Assembly: GCA_964036045.1 (NCBI GenBank)
Contig: OZ038378.1
Coordinates: 182,306,944 to 182,370,943, forward strand
DNA length: 64,000 bases
Direction of reading: 5' to 3'
Source: Eutreptiella sp. 'Long Island Sound 2002'
Taxonomy: Eukaryota; Euglenozoa; Euglenophyceae; Eutreptiales; Eutreptiaceae
The notes below the pieces were generated by a model. It had not been told where the DNA came from. It made no database searches and saw only the letters and a list, made by a program, of their open reading frames with translations. Positions 33,003 through 45,899 of the stretch are shown here, one piece after another; position 1 is the first letter of the stretch; every line of letters begins with the position of its first letter. Made by a program: the position numbers and the translations under genes.

Positions 33003-36000
33003 CTGAGTGTGTCACGCCACATCATACACTACATCCCAGGCTATTGCACGGGACAGTGCACTGTACCACACCACACCACACTACAAAACGGCACAGCACA
33101 GCACAGCACAGCACAGCACAGCACAGCACAGCACAGCAGGAGCTACGCCTGCACCAGCATGCGGAGCGAGAGGGGGTACAGCGGGAACTCCTGGAGTAAG
33201 GACGGTCGCCAGGGGGGTGACGACCAGGTCTTCCCGGCTCCCCCTCCCTCCGCCAGAATCCCCACACTTACACACGGCGCGCACACGACACACACAGCCC
33301 CGCCCGTTTACCTGTACCCGTGGGTAGACATCCCGGCCATTGCCTTCTGGTAACAGCGCCTTCGGCACAGCACAGCACAGCACAGCACAGCACAGCACAG
33401 CACAGCACAGCACAGCACAGCACAGCACAGCACAGCGCACCATCATTACCACGACAGTACATCTTCCCCATGGGGGGCACTCAGGCTCAGACGCTGACAC
33501 CAACACCCACCCTAACCTTTTGGGCCCTGTGGGGTGGGGGTGTGGGTGGGTGGAAGGGTCCTGGGGGGGGGGGGCGCCGGGCTGCAGTCCCGGGTACCCC
33601 AACAGACATACCTCAAAATGCCTCGTCGCACTGATCATTTTTGAAAACACATATTTGGGGGTTTTGAAAAAACAATTTCAGCCCTCTGGGGGGGTCTGGT
33701 CCCAGCAGCCAAGTGTTGGGGGCTGGATGGGGGAGGGCAGGGGTCTGAACAAATATTCATGTTTTGCATACGTATTTGGATTCCCCAAGAAATTCTGAGC
33801 ATTTTGAGTGTGCACACATGGGGTAACAACGCAGGCTTACCCCTCACCATATGCTGAAAATTTCCGGCGCCTTCGGCGCCAAATTTGAGCCAGATGTGGT
33901 CCCGACCTCCTCAACGTTTTGGACCTCTGGGGAAATTGGTAGTGGTAGTGGTAGTGAGCCCGGGCGTGTACGGGCACCGCATAACAGTTGCGACCAGCCC
34001 CCGGCCCCGACCTTCCGGGACGGCAGCTGTGACCCGATTCCCTAGCAGACATGTACACGGGCCGGGGCATGCCTTGAGGACTTCCGGGCGTTTGCCACAT
34101 GCGTGGTACAACATGTGCTCCCTGATGCCGGGTGAGAAAGGATGGTAGGGGGCTGGACAAAGAACTGGGATTTCCATGTGTTTGTCTCAGGTGGGGTACA
34201 ACTTGTGCTCCCAGGATTCGTACTGGGGGTTCCTGGATGCGTGGCTGGATGCATAACCACTCAACCACTGGGACCCGTGCTAGAAAATAGCGCGGGGTAA
34301 ACCGGGACTTCCTGGCGTTTGTCTCGGGGTGGGGTTTTACTTGTGATCCTGGGACCGGTCGAGGCCTTGTTGCTGGGGGGGGGGGGGGGCACCCATCCTT
34401 TCTCCCTGGCCTCCTCTTTTCCCCGGGGGGGGGGGGGGGCAAAAGCCTGCCGCCCCGTTTCCTGGCTCCCAACCGGGGGCCAGCCCACGGCCTGCACCCT
34501 CGCTTTGTGGTGGCTTAAATTTGGGCTGACAGAGCTCTGGGGAAATTGGGAGACGGGTGGGGGGTGGGGGTGTCAGGTCTGAGCCCGAGTGCCCCCCATG
34601 ATCTTCCCCAAACAGCATCAGAAGGCCATGGTCGTGCCACAACATGCTCAAACAACGACCTGCGCATGGCGGAGCTAGCCCTCTGGTTCAATGCACCATA
34701 TCACCAACACAAAGCACGGCACACGGCTGCTTCGCATGCCCGGCGTCTTAAGAAGTACACACGGTGGCAGCGCAGCCTCACAGCGCGGGTGCCCATCAAA
34801 AGTCGATTGAACGGTCCAATGGGACAGTTCTCTGAAGTCTGTGACACCTTTCCTCTGCCGTAGCGGCGACAGCCTCAAGACAGTATGCACCGCACAGTGC
34901 CTTGCTTTGACCTTGCAATGCATCCGCCATCTGCAGCAAATCTGACGCTGCAAATGGGGCGATGAATTGTTTCTTGGCCCTTTGGGCTCATAAACGCCGG
35001 CTGCTTGGGTGCCACTTAGACAATCGCATCCATGCAGAGATCCCTTGAGCCACGACCACAACCAATGCCACCACATGAGGCCACATGACACCTCGAACTC
35101 CAAGCGTTGAAGCTCCAATTGTACGCTTTGGCAGGCCACGGCATGGAAGAAGACATTCTTGGGAGCAAGGCCGTTGAAGAAGGAATACATTCCACCGGGT
35201 CGCAAAATGTCCGGCAGGATATCATGGAAGTCCTAGGCGCATGCGGCAGGTGCGGGGTTGCACATTAGGCTGGCTGCAGTGCTGACTCCATGCCATACCC
35301 CTGTGTGTACATATCCCTCACTTGGTGGGTTCCATACCGAAACATCCTTCTGCCGTTCTGGCACACCCCTGCTGCCCTGGAAAAAAAAGCAAACCGAACC
35401 AGCAGCAGTACGTTCACACGGTGTTGCTTGCTGAATGCTGATGCTGCTTCTGCAAAGGATGTGAAGACGTGGGGCTGGGGGGGGGGGGGGGCTCATTTGC
35501 TCTGCGGTGTGCTGATAAGACCGGTACGTTAACGTGTAGTACATAATGCGTCCAGTTTCATGTCCAGCGTCAGTGATTTTGTTTGAATCTGCTTGTAATT
35601 GGTCCGTCCTCGGGGTGTTTGGTGAGTCTTAGACGAGTTCAGGGCGTAATATTGTGAGCAATAGTGCGACATATGTCGTGCTGCTCACATTTGCCCACTT
35701 GCAAATGCACTCCTCTGCCAGCGCTGACAGGCTTCACAGCCATTCCCAAACTGGAAGGTTGCATCACCGGAGGTGTGCTGCTCCACGCATTTTGCCGCAG
35801 GTCAGGTGCTTCCAGACGGTGCGCTGAGGATCGCTGGACCCTGGATCCCAGGTGCAGCACAGTAAGCGACCAGGGTTGTTTGATGCTGATCCATGCCTGC
35901 AGAGCATGGTGGTGACCTGGTTTTCCTGTGCCCATTCCTGTAGCCATAATCCCACCCTGAACCCTGGGGGCCTGAGACTCCGGTTGTTGCAAAGGCTGAG

Positions 36001-39000
36001 GGTCCAGACACTCAGGACGGATGTAAAATAGAGCCCATTGCATTTGCCATCCGCTCCGTGGGTGTGTACACCTGCCCGCAATGTTGTTGGGATGCACAGC
36101 TGTACACTTCTTCATCCCGTGCCACGCACACGGACGGGGGAGGTTCCGGGCGTGGGCAAGGCACGCCAACTGTGTACGTCGCTCCCCCTCAACAGGCATC
36201 AACACAGCCTGTCTATGAACCCCCTGCACACAAATTGTGATGACACGGATGGCAGCAATACACTTCAACCCACTTTGCACCCAACAAACTGGGTACATTG
36301 TGCGAAAGCAGGAATAATGACTGGGGTTCGACGTGTTTGGCAAACTACAAAACTGTGCACTGCATGTGCACAGTTTTTTTTCGGGGGGGGGGGGGGGGGT
36401 AAGACACAGCTGGGAATGGGGGAGGGGGCTTGATCAGTCACCCACCGGAGCCACATAACGAGTTTGCTCGCCAAGGTGCCCACAGAGGAGTTTGCTTTGG
36501 GCACTCCCCTGTCTTTTTTGGGACATGCCCGGGATTTTGGAGGGTAAGATTCCCCAACAGCGAGGGGCCAGAGATCCATTTGAAGGATCTACAGGTCAGG
36601 GAGGGCGTTCGAGCCCACTTTCTGGACCCCCCCCCCTTCGCAAACGTGCCACGTGATCGAAGCCTAAAACAAGCCCCAGAGAGCGATCCCGCAGCGGGTG
36701 TGGGCACGTCACACACGTCCCTTGTTCTCGCAGCGCAGAGATAATGTCGAGGTATGTGTGGACGTGATACCATGTTCCGGATGTTCAGATTTGTATTCAT
36801 TGGCCGTGGCGTCTCCCACCCCTCGACCCATGCCGTGGCAACCTGCGACACTTGTTTTAGAGGCTGGGCGTTCCGGTTCCTCAACCCACGAAAAAGACAT
36901 CAAATAGATAAAAAGTGCTCAGGCTTCCGAGAGACGGCACGGTGTGCCCAGATTCGGGTTTTCCAGCCCTCAATGTGCCCCATGGACTCCCCTGGGGCAC
37001 ACATGCTCGTGGGACCTTCAAGCACTCTGGAGGGTTCCGGTGCGGCCGTCGCGATCCGGGGGTCGCGGCTTGGGACAGCCCCCCACACTCCGCGAGGGGA
37101 CCAATGTCCTCCCGCTCCCGTGCCCTGCTGCGGGACCGAACAAAGCGGTTCGTGTTCCCCATTCAACTCCGTCTTGGACACGGGGCCCAACGCCCGGTCC
37201 CCATCCACAAAATAGCGCATTCTGGCAGATGCACGAATGGACTGCGGCGGCGTGTGAACCTGACAAACCTGCTCCTGCCCATTGGCGGAGGTCTGGGGTC
37301 TGAAGGGGGGCGGGGCGGTGTCCGGGCCCGGCCCTACACTGTGTGTCTGCCGGCGGGTGCGTCACGAACTGAACACGGTCGTCCCGGGGGTGTGCACCCA
37401 CACATCGATGAGCCCTTGCCCTGGCCCAGACCTGCATGTCCGTGTAATGCTCCGCATACGTGTCATAGAAGATGGCGTCGAAGGGCCCCAATGTACGGAT
37501 GACGTCCTGCCATCGGCCGAACGCAATGCGCACCCCGGGCTTTCTGTCCCACCCTGAGGCAGATGCGGAGACACTCCTTGGGCCCTTTGGACCTCTGCCT
37601 CAGCCCCCGAGCAGCCATGTGCTTGCAGCAAACACCCCGACCCAACAGCCTTTGGTTCTTCAGCGAGAGTGCGGCGAGTACCCGCCGGAGTCGGTGGCGC
37701 GTCAGATGACCTTGCAATGCGACGTGGCACGCTGTTTCTACTCCCGGGCGTCTGAGGGAATGACGTGGAGGGGGGGGGAAGTGTCCTGCTTCTTCCGCCG
37801 GTTCATCTGTTGGAGGGCTACTGGCGGACCGTTGCGGGAGAGTCAGCAACCCTCAGGGGCTCGGACGGACGCAGAGGCACGCTCTCCGACTGCCGCATGC
37901 GGGACAAAGAGCTTTGGAGCCGCGTTTCTGGGCGGCGTTGGGTGCAGAGGACAGGGATAGGGCTACGGTCCACCATCCCCACGTAGTGCCTGCCCACGAT
38001 CTGCTCGACAGCGAAGAGGCAGAGGTTGCCAGGCGCTACTGACCACTCGCATTCACAAAGTTTGCATCTCTTCAGCGCTTTGCTACGACCGCCGTTGCTG
38101 CCCCTGCGGCTTCCGGGCAAACGCAACGTGCAGAGACACGCCATTCTCTATTTTGCCCCGGCCCTCCTTCCCTTTGAGTTACAACGCTGCACCCTTTGGG
38201 ACCATCAATGTCCCAAATCTCCATAACACTCGAGCCCAGGGCACACCGTCCTCGAGCATTTTGCGGTGGACATCAGGATGGGCCTCAATGATGGTATGCG
38301 TCTTACAGCCCACGCTTTGAATGAATGTGTCTATGATCCCCATACCAAAGCCTAGGAGAATGGAGGTGAAGATGGAGTTGTGGTGCAGATTGTGGTGATG
38401 GGGTCAGGGCTCAATAGTGGGATTGAAATTGAAATTTGGACAACTCGGATGTGGCGACGTTCTCAACTGTTTTGTTTTGTTGCAAACAAAAGTAAACCGG
38501 ACTGCACCGACATTGGGGGTTAAATGGGATGAAACTGAAGGAGGCAGCTCGCCGCAAAAGACCGTGGGGGCAGTGTGCATTTCGGCTCGGCGTACAGTTG
38601 GGCTTGGCGCATATGTAATCAGCCGGCCAAATGTATGGCCGTACATTCGGCCGGCTGGCCGGCTGGCCGAATGGCGATGCCTGACTTTCGGTGGACGTTA
38701 CTCGGCTGTTGGCGCGTGCAGCACAAGATTCTGTGGATGGCCCCGTAACACTTGGGGGTTCCAGAAAGGGGACTATTTTGGCCGGCCCTTTGTACCCCCG
38801 AATGGTGACGTGTGAGGGGTCACGTGTGGGTTGTTGTTTGAGACGACGTCAGCAACAAATCAGCACATGCAGATCACAAGAAGGAGGCAAAAGCTTATCA
38901 AGGGCCGAAAACGACCCTAGGCGCCTTTCGCAAAAAGTCGAAAAAAAATAGACACTCAGAACCCCCCCCCCCCCCCCCCCGGTGTCCAACGAACAATTTT

Positions 39001-42000
39001 GTCCAAAAAAATATGGTCCAAACAGGAGTGTCCGTTGGACACGCCGTTCGGCGCGCGTGACAAAATTGCAAAACGGCGGTAACCCATCCCCAGGCATAAG
39101 ACACCCAGCCCATCCAAATTACAAAGCGATGGAGGCCTCCAATGAGCACTTTTCAGTGTAGAAGCCCTTGTTGCAGCCCCGCTCCATGCGGAAAAGCTGA
39201 ACATGCCCCCGGGCTTGGGGCCCTCCTTGTTCTTGGCACAGGCAGAAATGGCAGCCTGATCTGGCTTAGGGACCTTTGGGACGGACACCGCTTGTATAGC
39301 ACCTCCTGGTCAGATGCAAGGGGGGCGACCTGTTCAAATTCTAGACCCCAACCGGGTGCGAAAACTTTTGGGGGTCTGGGGGGTAGGTGGGTCGGCCGGT
39401 CAGCCGCCGGGGTCCCTAGAGGGGGGTCAGTGGGTACCCCAAAATACAAACCTCAAAATGATCCCCATGAGGCGCTGATCAATTTCAACATACACAATGG
39501 GGTAAAAATTTTTTTCAGAAAAAATTTGCCCATTGGCTCAGGCTCCTATCAGCCAAGGTCAGACCTGGAGGTCAGGTCAAGGGTCAAAACATTTTCTGCG
39601 TTTTTCAAACATTTCTGAATTCTCCACAAAATTCTGAGTATTTTGAGTATAGTAGACACATAGGGTGAAAAAAAATATACCCCCTCAGGAAAGGCAAAAA
39701 AAAAAATTTCGGCGCCTTTGGCGCCGACCCTTTCCCCCAAATCTCAAATTGGAGAAGGATGGGTTCGAAAACTTTGGGGGGGTCTGGAGGGGGGGGGAGG
39801 GGGGGGGGGTCTGGAATTCGAACAGGCCGCTCCCCTTGGCCATGTGCAAGCAGAGAATCAGTCATGAGGTCCTGTAGTTGAGGGACACAATTCCCTCACA
39901 TCCTGCTTTACAACTTTACCCACAGTTACTCACTACAACCCCTCATTCCCCAAATCCTTTGGCCTGAAACCTCGATTCTGAAGCCTGGTACATAATTAAG
40001 TACGTAATTAATCATGTCGTCAAAAAATACGGTCCAAATGGAAGTGTTCGTTGGACACGGCATTCGTTGGACACGGGGGGGGGGGGGGGTAACACTCCTT
40101 TTTTGCCTCCATTATGTGAAAAAATAGGTTAGAGGAATCCGTTGATTGGCATACAGAATGTTGCCTGCCCACCTTCCATGCCAGGACGAGCTTTTTCTTT
40201 TGAGTGCTTGATGGCCCTCGCCTCCAACAATGAAGCAACACCCCTCCAGCAATGAACCATTCCCCGTCTACGTCCCATTTCTGGCACCCCAGAACCCCAT
40301 GCAACTCTTTCCACAGTTTTGGGTTGACAACAACGTTTGCACCAATAATTTTCCAAGAATTGTTGTCCGGAAAATCATTGGTGTAAAAATTTAAAAGGGC
40401 ATTCTGTGAGCACTGGCCAAAAGAGCTCCTGCCAATGGTGGGGAGGTTGGAAATGACTGACATCTAAAATTTCACCCACGGACGGACATCCCACTCTCAC
40501 CCACAACCTCCCCCGAAGAACGTCTGTTTTAAAGTACTGTGCACAAGCGGTGATCAGCACATAACGCAGAAGAAAAATTGGTTCTGTCGCAAAGTGGGAC
40601 AAGGGAAAGGTGACCTGTGGTGTGGACACCATGCCATCACCACAGCTGCGGCCTTTTTACCGTGACAGAACTCCCACTGTCCAACACAGTATGGCAGCTG
40701 GTGGTTGTTTGGCGAAAGCACTTCTTCCCCCCAAACATTTCCCCAAAAAATTTGAAGACCGCTGGGGGGAGGGGTGTCTCCCCCTCCCCCAGAAGTGCAA
40801 CTCTTCGAACCCCCAGACAAGGCAAGGACTGTCGTCGCGCAGCGGTGGGCACGTGTGCGGTCACCATGCTGCGGCCCCTGGACCATCATACCACACAATG
40901 AGTTCACGGATAGGGGACGACGGGATGGAAGGAACCACAGCACAGGGAGCATGGGGACCCCCTGCCGACGGGCCAGTGGCCCAGGGATGCGCTGGTGGGG
41001 CTCTGGGGGGGGGGGGGGGGGGCTCGTAGAAGAGACGTCAGCATGGGAACGTCGTGACACCACTCGGCACAGTGGTCGGAAAACGCCGGGGGATGAGGCA
41101 TGTGCCACGAAGCAGATGCCTCGCGGGACAAAACGGCTGTTTGGAGTGCCCCCCCCCCCCCCCCGGGGCCCTCCGGCCCCGGTGCACCCTGTCCCTGTAG
41201 CGCCAATTCCCTGAAGAGGGCAGCCCCTGGTCCCCTGGAGGGGGGGTGGGGCTGGTGGTCTCCGCTTGCCCCGCCCCCGCAACCCCATGCGTCCCTACCC
41301 CTTACCCCCCACTCCCTCAGTCCGTACCGCCGGGGGGGAGGGGGGTTCCGAGGCAAGGGAGGCCAATCCATGTAACCCCCGAGTCAGGGGGAGCGAGACC
41401 GGGCCAGAGAGGGTGTGAGGGCTGCGCATGATCGGGGGGGGGGGGCGCGAGACACACGCGCACACCGACGTTCAGCACGTCCCGATCCGCGTCCGTCCCG
41501 CACAGCAGCTCCGCGTGGGCCTTCATGATGGGGGTCTCCCACTCCATCATCACGCCATCGTCCGCATGATCCAGCAACTTGTCGCCTTCGTACCGAACGT
41601 TGCGCCCTGAGACACGGGGCTTGCGGCGCGTCCGGGCACGGCACAGCACTCTCCCCAACAGAAGGTCCATCCACATCAGGAGGCGCTGCCTCATGCGTTC
41701 AACGTCAGATGCATCACTGGGCACACGAGCACATGCCATAATGCCCTTGTGCAGATGTCACTGCTTCAGGGCAGTTCCATTTTCATTACTGGGGGTCGGG
41801 TGAGAGGGCCAGGGTATGTGGGGGGGTCCTGGTGGTTTGGGCCTGGGAGCGAAGGCCAAAGAGGAACACCAAGCAGCAAGGCCCGCAGGTACTCGGTCGT
41901 GTGTTCGGGAGGGGAGTCAGATGGGGACTAACACGCACACACACCTCCGACCTGCACCCCCACACACCTCAGACCTCTACCCCAGCTATTACTCCAGAAC

Positions 42001-45000
42001 ACTGGTTTTGGCCTGTTTTTGTGAGTATGATTTTCTTCTGTCCTGCAAAACAACACACCCAAAGTTTGCACTCGAGCACACTGCAATTGCACGACGGGCA
42101 ACTCACCCGCATTGAGTGGAGCATTGCTGGTGGTTGTGTAGGCGGACCTGCATGACCTCCCCAGCACTAGAGAAGGTGCCGACGTGCCTTGCAAATGGTA
42201 TGCTGAAACACACCCAAGTATTCCGATGAGTCCTCCAAATTACCCCCTTTAACTTGGCGCTCATCTGCAAGCTGCTTGCGTTCCAGGTACCTGCGGCGAG
42301 GTGGAAGTGGCAGTGGCAGTGGCACGGTCCGGAGGGGGACAAGCAGGTTGCCCTGACTGCAGTGCTCATGAATAACGAGTAAGAGCCTTGAAGCTTGACA
42401 GGCGCCGGCGACCACGATCTAGTCATCGCGGGCGAGAGCTGGCTCGGTGCGGGTCCACACCATCCATAGACCCAGTCCATCACAGTAGCCAGGGTCCAGT
42501 TCACCTGGGTGGCCGGGTAAAGCTCAGGGAAGGTCTTCTGGCGCAGTGCTATCACTTTATGAATGGCTGAGCCACTTCCTGGGCCTGCAGGAGCTTCACA
42601 GCAGGAAGAGTCTCAACTCACCTCACCTCAGGCCAAGTTCTTGCACTGCGTGCGCACTGCGTGCATACTGCGCACGCAGAGGCTGAGATACTCACCCAAG
42701 AATACCTGTCACCTGTCTAGTAGCACGGCGAAGCAGCAAAGCCCACATGAGAACAACGAAACTGCCTTCAACTTGCCCACTCTGAACATGTCCTTCTTCC
42801 ATAAAGTCCAATTTTGACAAACCCAAAATCCATGCTTCTTGACCCCACTTCCATGCTTTGTTCAGTGGCAAAGGAAAGCCCACATGCCCACTCTGAACAT
42901 GCCCTTCTTCCACAAAGTCCAACTTGTACAAACCCCGGATCCATGATTCTTGACCCCACTTCAATGCTTTGTTCAGCAGCAAGGGAAAGCCCACTTGGCC
43001 GCACAACAAAGCATGGATTGAATAATTGGCCCGGTCTCCTCAATAGCACCGGAAGGTTGAAAGCCCAAAATAACGCTCCCTCAAAGATGCCCGGCGCGCA
43101 CCCCGTGCGCTAACGCCGATGCGGGGGAGGAAATAGGGGGAAATGGTTGAAAATGGGCAAAAGTGGTTGACAATTCAAATATGCCACATCCTAAATGCTT
43201 AGGAAGCTAAAAAAAACCCTGGTACGGAACCAAAAACGTGTGAAAAGTGGCCAAAACTAGGGTTCGAGTATTTGCCGACATCCAAAACTTCGCACTGCGT
43301 GCGCACTGCGTGCATGGCATTCCCTCAGACCTCTGCGGCAGCATAGCTCAGAGCTCCCTTGCCACCCACCTCAGACCACCAGCCCCACACACCTCACAAT
43401 TGAACCCCCACACACCTGAGACCTTCACTCCCACACACCTCAGACCACCACCCCCACGCACATCAAGGAGCACCACTCACTCCACCAACTGCCTCCGCTT
43501 TCAGCGGGGGCCTGTGGGGGCATGGGAGGACGAGCACAACCACACGTCTTGGAAACCAGAGGACAGGATGGAGACTGGAAGAGGGCCATACCCAAGCAAC
43601 TGCTCCACGATCACTGCGTGGTTGACGATGATGTCGATGATGGGCTGATGCCCGGCGTCCATGGCATATTCACCTGCAGAAGCCGTGAGGGAATCACCAG
43701 AATACGGACCGAGCAGGCAGCAGGCAGCTACAAGCCGTCGCTTGCAGATAAAAGGCGGGGGGTCGCTACCAGATTCACACTGTAGCCCTCGCTCTGCCTC
43801 TATGACACCCACTTTGCCTCTAGCCGTCCCTTCGGTCAGTTGCTCAGCCATATGACGCGTTCAGCGCGGAAGACTCTGCTACGGTACATTCCGCGACTAC
43901 CCATGACTTCACCCATGAACAGGAGGGTGGGGGTGCCATACCTGCACATCGTCCATATCGATCAAGGGCATTCCATGGAGCGCCCGCGTTCAACAATAGC
44001 GAGACCGCCTCCTGATTCCCTGGGCAATGGGAGGACAAGGGTAAGAGGATGCAGTGGTCGTGTGTGTGTGTGTGTGTGTGTGCAGACGCGTGTGTGTGCC
44101 TGTGTATGTTGAGGAATCATCGTATTGGGGAGGGCAGCAGCCCTTTAAATTCCTGTACTCATGCAAAAGGTGGGGTCAGTGGTTAGTGGAATAGGGCTTG
44201 CTCCATCCCACGCGCCCCCCGTGCTTTGCGTCGCGGCAGAAGGCCCCGGTCTGCACAATCGCCTTGGGTCCTCCTGGCCCTGCCTCGTACTACGGAGGGC
44301 CAGCGACTGTTACGGTCCAACCCGCAAGTCGTGACACAGGTTGCAGCTGTTGTGCCATCATGCCCAGCCTGGGCCGCAGGCAACCGTATCCGCTGACCCT
44401 GGTGGAACCGCGACCAGGCATCATACACGACGCACACACACCCCTCGAAGCAAAGAGGAGAAAGAATTCACAGAAGGGGAAAACCGCCCACAGCTGCACC
44501 CTGATGCACACTGTGACAAAGACCAAACGCCCACACCAAAATGAAAAAGCGTTGCTGGTGGGGTGGAGGGGGGGGGGACCACGCCAAAGGTAAAGGACCG
44601 CAGTGGATCCAGAAAGATTTCCAGAAACTCTGCGAGGGGGCAAATGGGATCGTCTCCGCGCCTGCACGCGTTATATGTGGTAGGGGGAACTTGTAATCAC
44701 CCTCCCCCCGTGCAATACAATATCCGTCCTCTTGCCCTGACCCATCCAGGCCAGAGGAAGAAGAACGAGAACAAAATGGCGTGGGGGCAGAAGGAAAATA
44801 TGATCATCCCCTCCTGAACCCCCAGCACCACGTCCCCCACCTTCAGCTGACCCCGCTCAGGGGGAAGCTCCCACTGAATTGCCCACTGAGACTCGAGAGT
44901 CGGCCCGCTTTATGGCTGTGGTCAACCTCTTTGTGGAACCACAACCTCTATAAAGGCAACTGGCTGACATGTGTGCTACGCGCCGCCCAGCCGTGCCCGC

Positions 45001-45804
45001 TGACAAAAGAGGACGTGGGGTGAAACTTCTGGCTCCACATCGTCGCACAGCATGCGCTGAGGGAGGGGGTCTAGAAAAAAGGGGAACCAGTGGAACGCGT
45101 TTGGTGCGTGCAGGATTTGGAGAGCCCCTGGCGCAAACATTGGTGCGGTTGCCGTTGCCGCAAGCGACATCTTGTAAGGGGCTTATGACCTTGGGTTGTG
45201 CCCTCCCGTCGCATGTGCTGCATACCTCGCTACTGGACAATACAAGGGGAAGGCTGTGCATCGAGCATCGGAAAGTGGTGGTATGGACGTGTATCCATCT
45301 TCATGCCCTTTTAAAGCCGCACATGGCTGCTATGTGTAACAGCCTCTCCTTCCTGCATCGCGTGTGTACGGTGTGTGTGCTACACAACCGTCTCCCACAA
45401 TCGGGTACAAATCGTTCACAAATGAGGTGCTTCCTGCCCCTCCTATTGCCAAAACTGCTATCCGGCCTGACGAGCCCGGTGGTAAGTGTGCCGCAGAGTG
45501 CACGCCGCGCCTTGTGGACACATGGTCTGTGTGCCGGTTCGCGTGCAAATGTGCATGTGCACCGATTTGTTTCACAATATGCGACATGAGGTGGATGCTG
45601 AATTGTATGATGTCAGGGCACATCTGCAAGAAAATACAGCCGCGTACTCAGGTCTGCCCTCGGGGATGAGAGAGTTGCACCGAGAGGTGCTGCTGCGAGA
45701 CAGGGATCTTGTTCTGCCCACTGGGGTTCTGCTCTGACCAGCTTCTGTAGTGTGGAGAGCGGCACAATTTGTGGGTCAGAATGCGGGTCGGAATGTGTGT
45801 GTGT

Positions 45805-45899
<95 letters not shown>

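Noticed and set aside
33093-33435. Regularly spaced repeats as a CRISPR array
   Set aside because: These are uninterrupted pentamer microsatellites without spacers. No CRISPR-like repeat-spacer pattern exists in the window.
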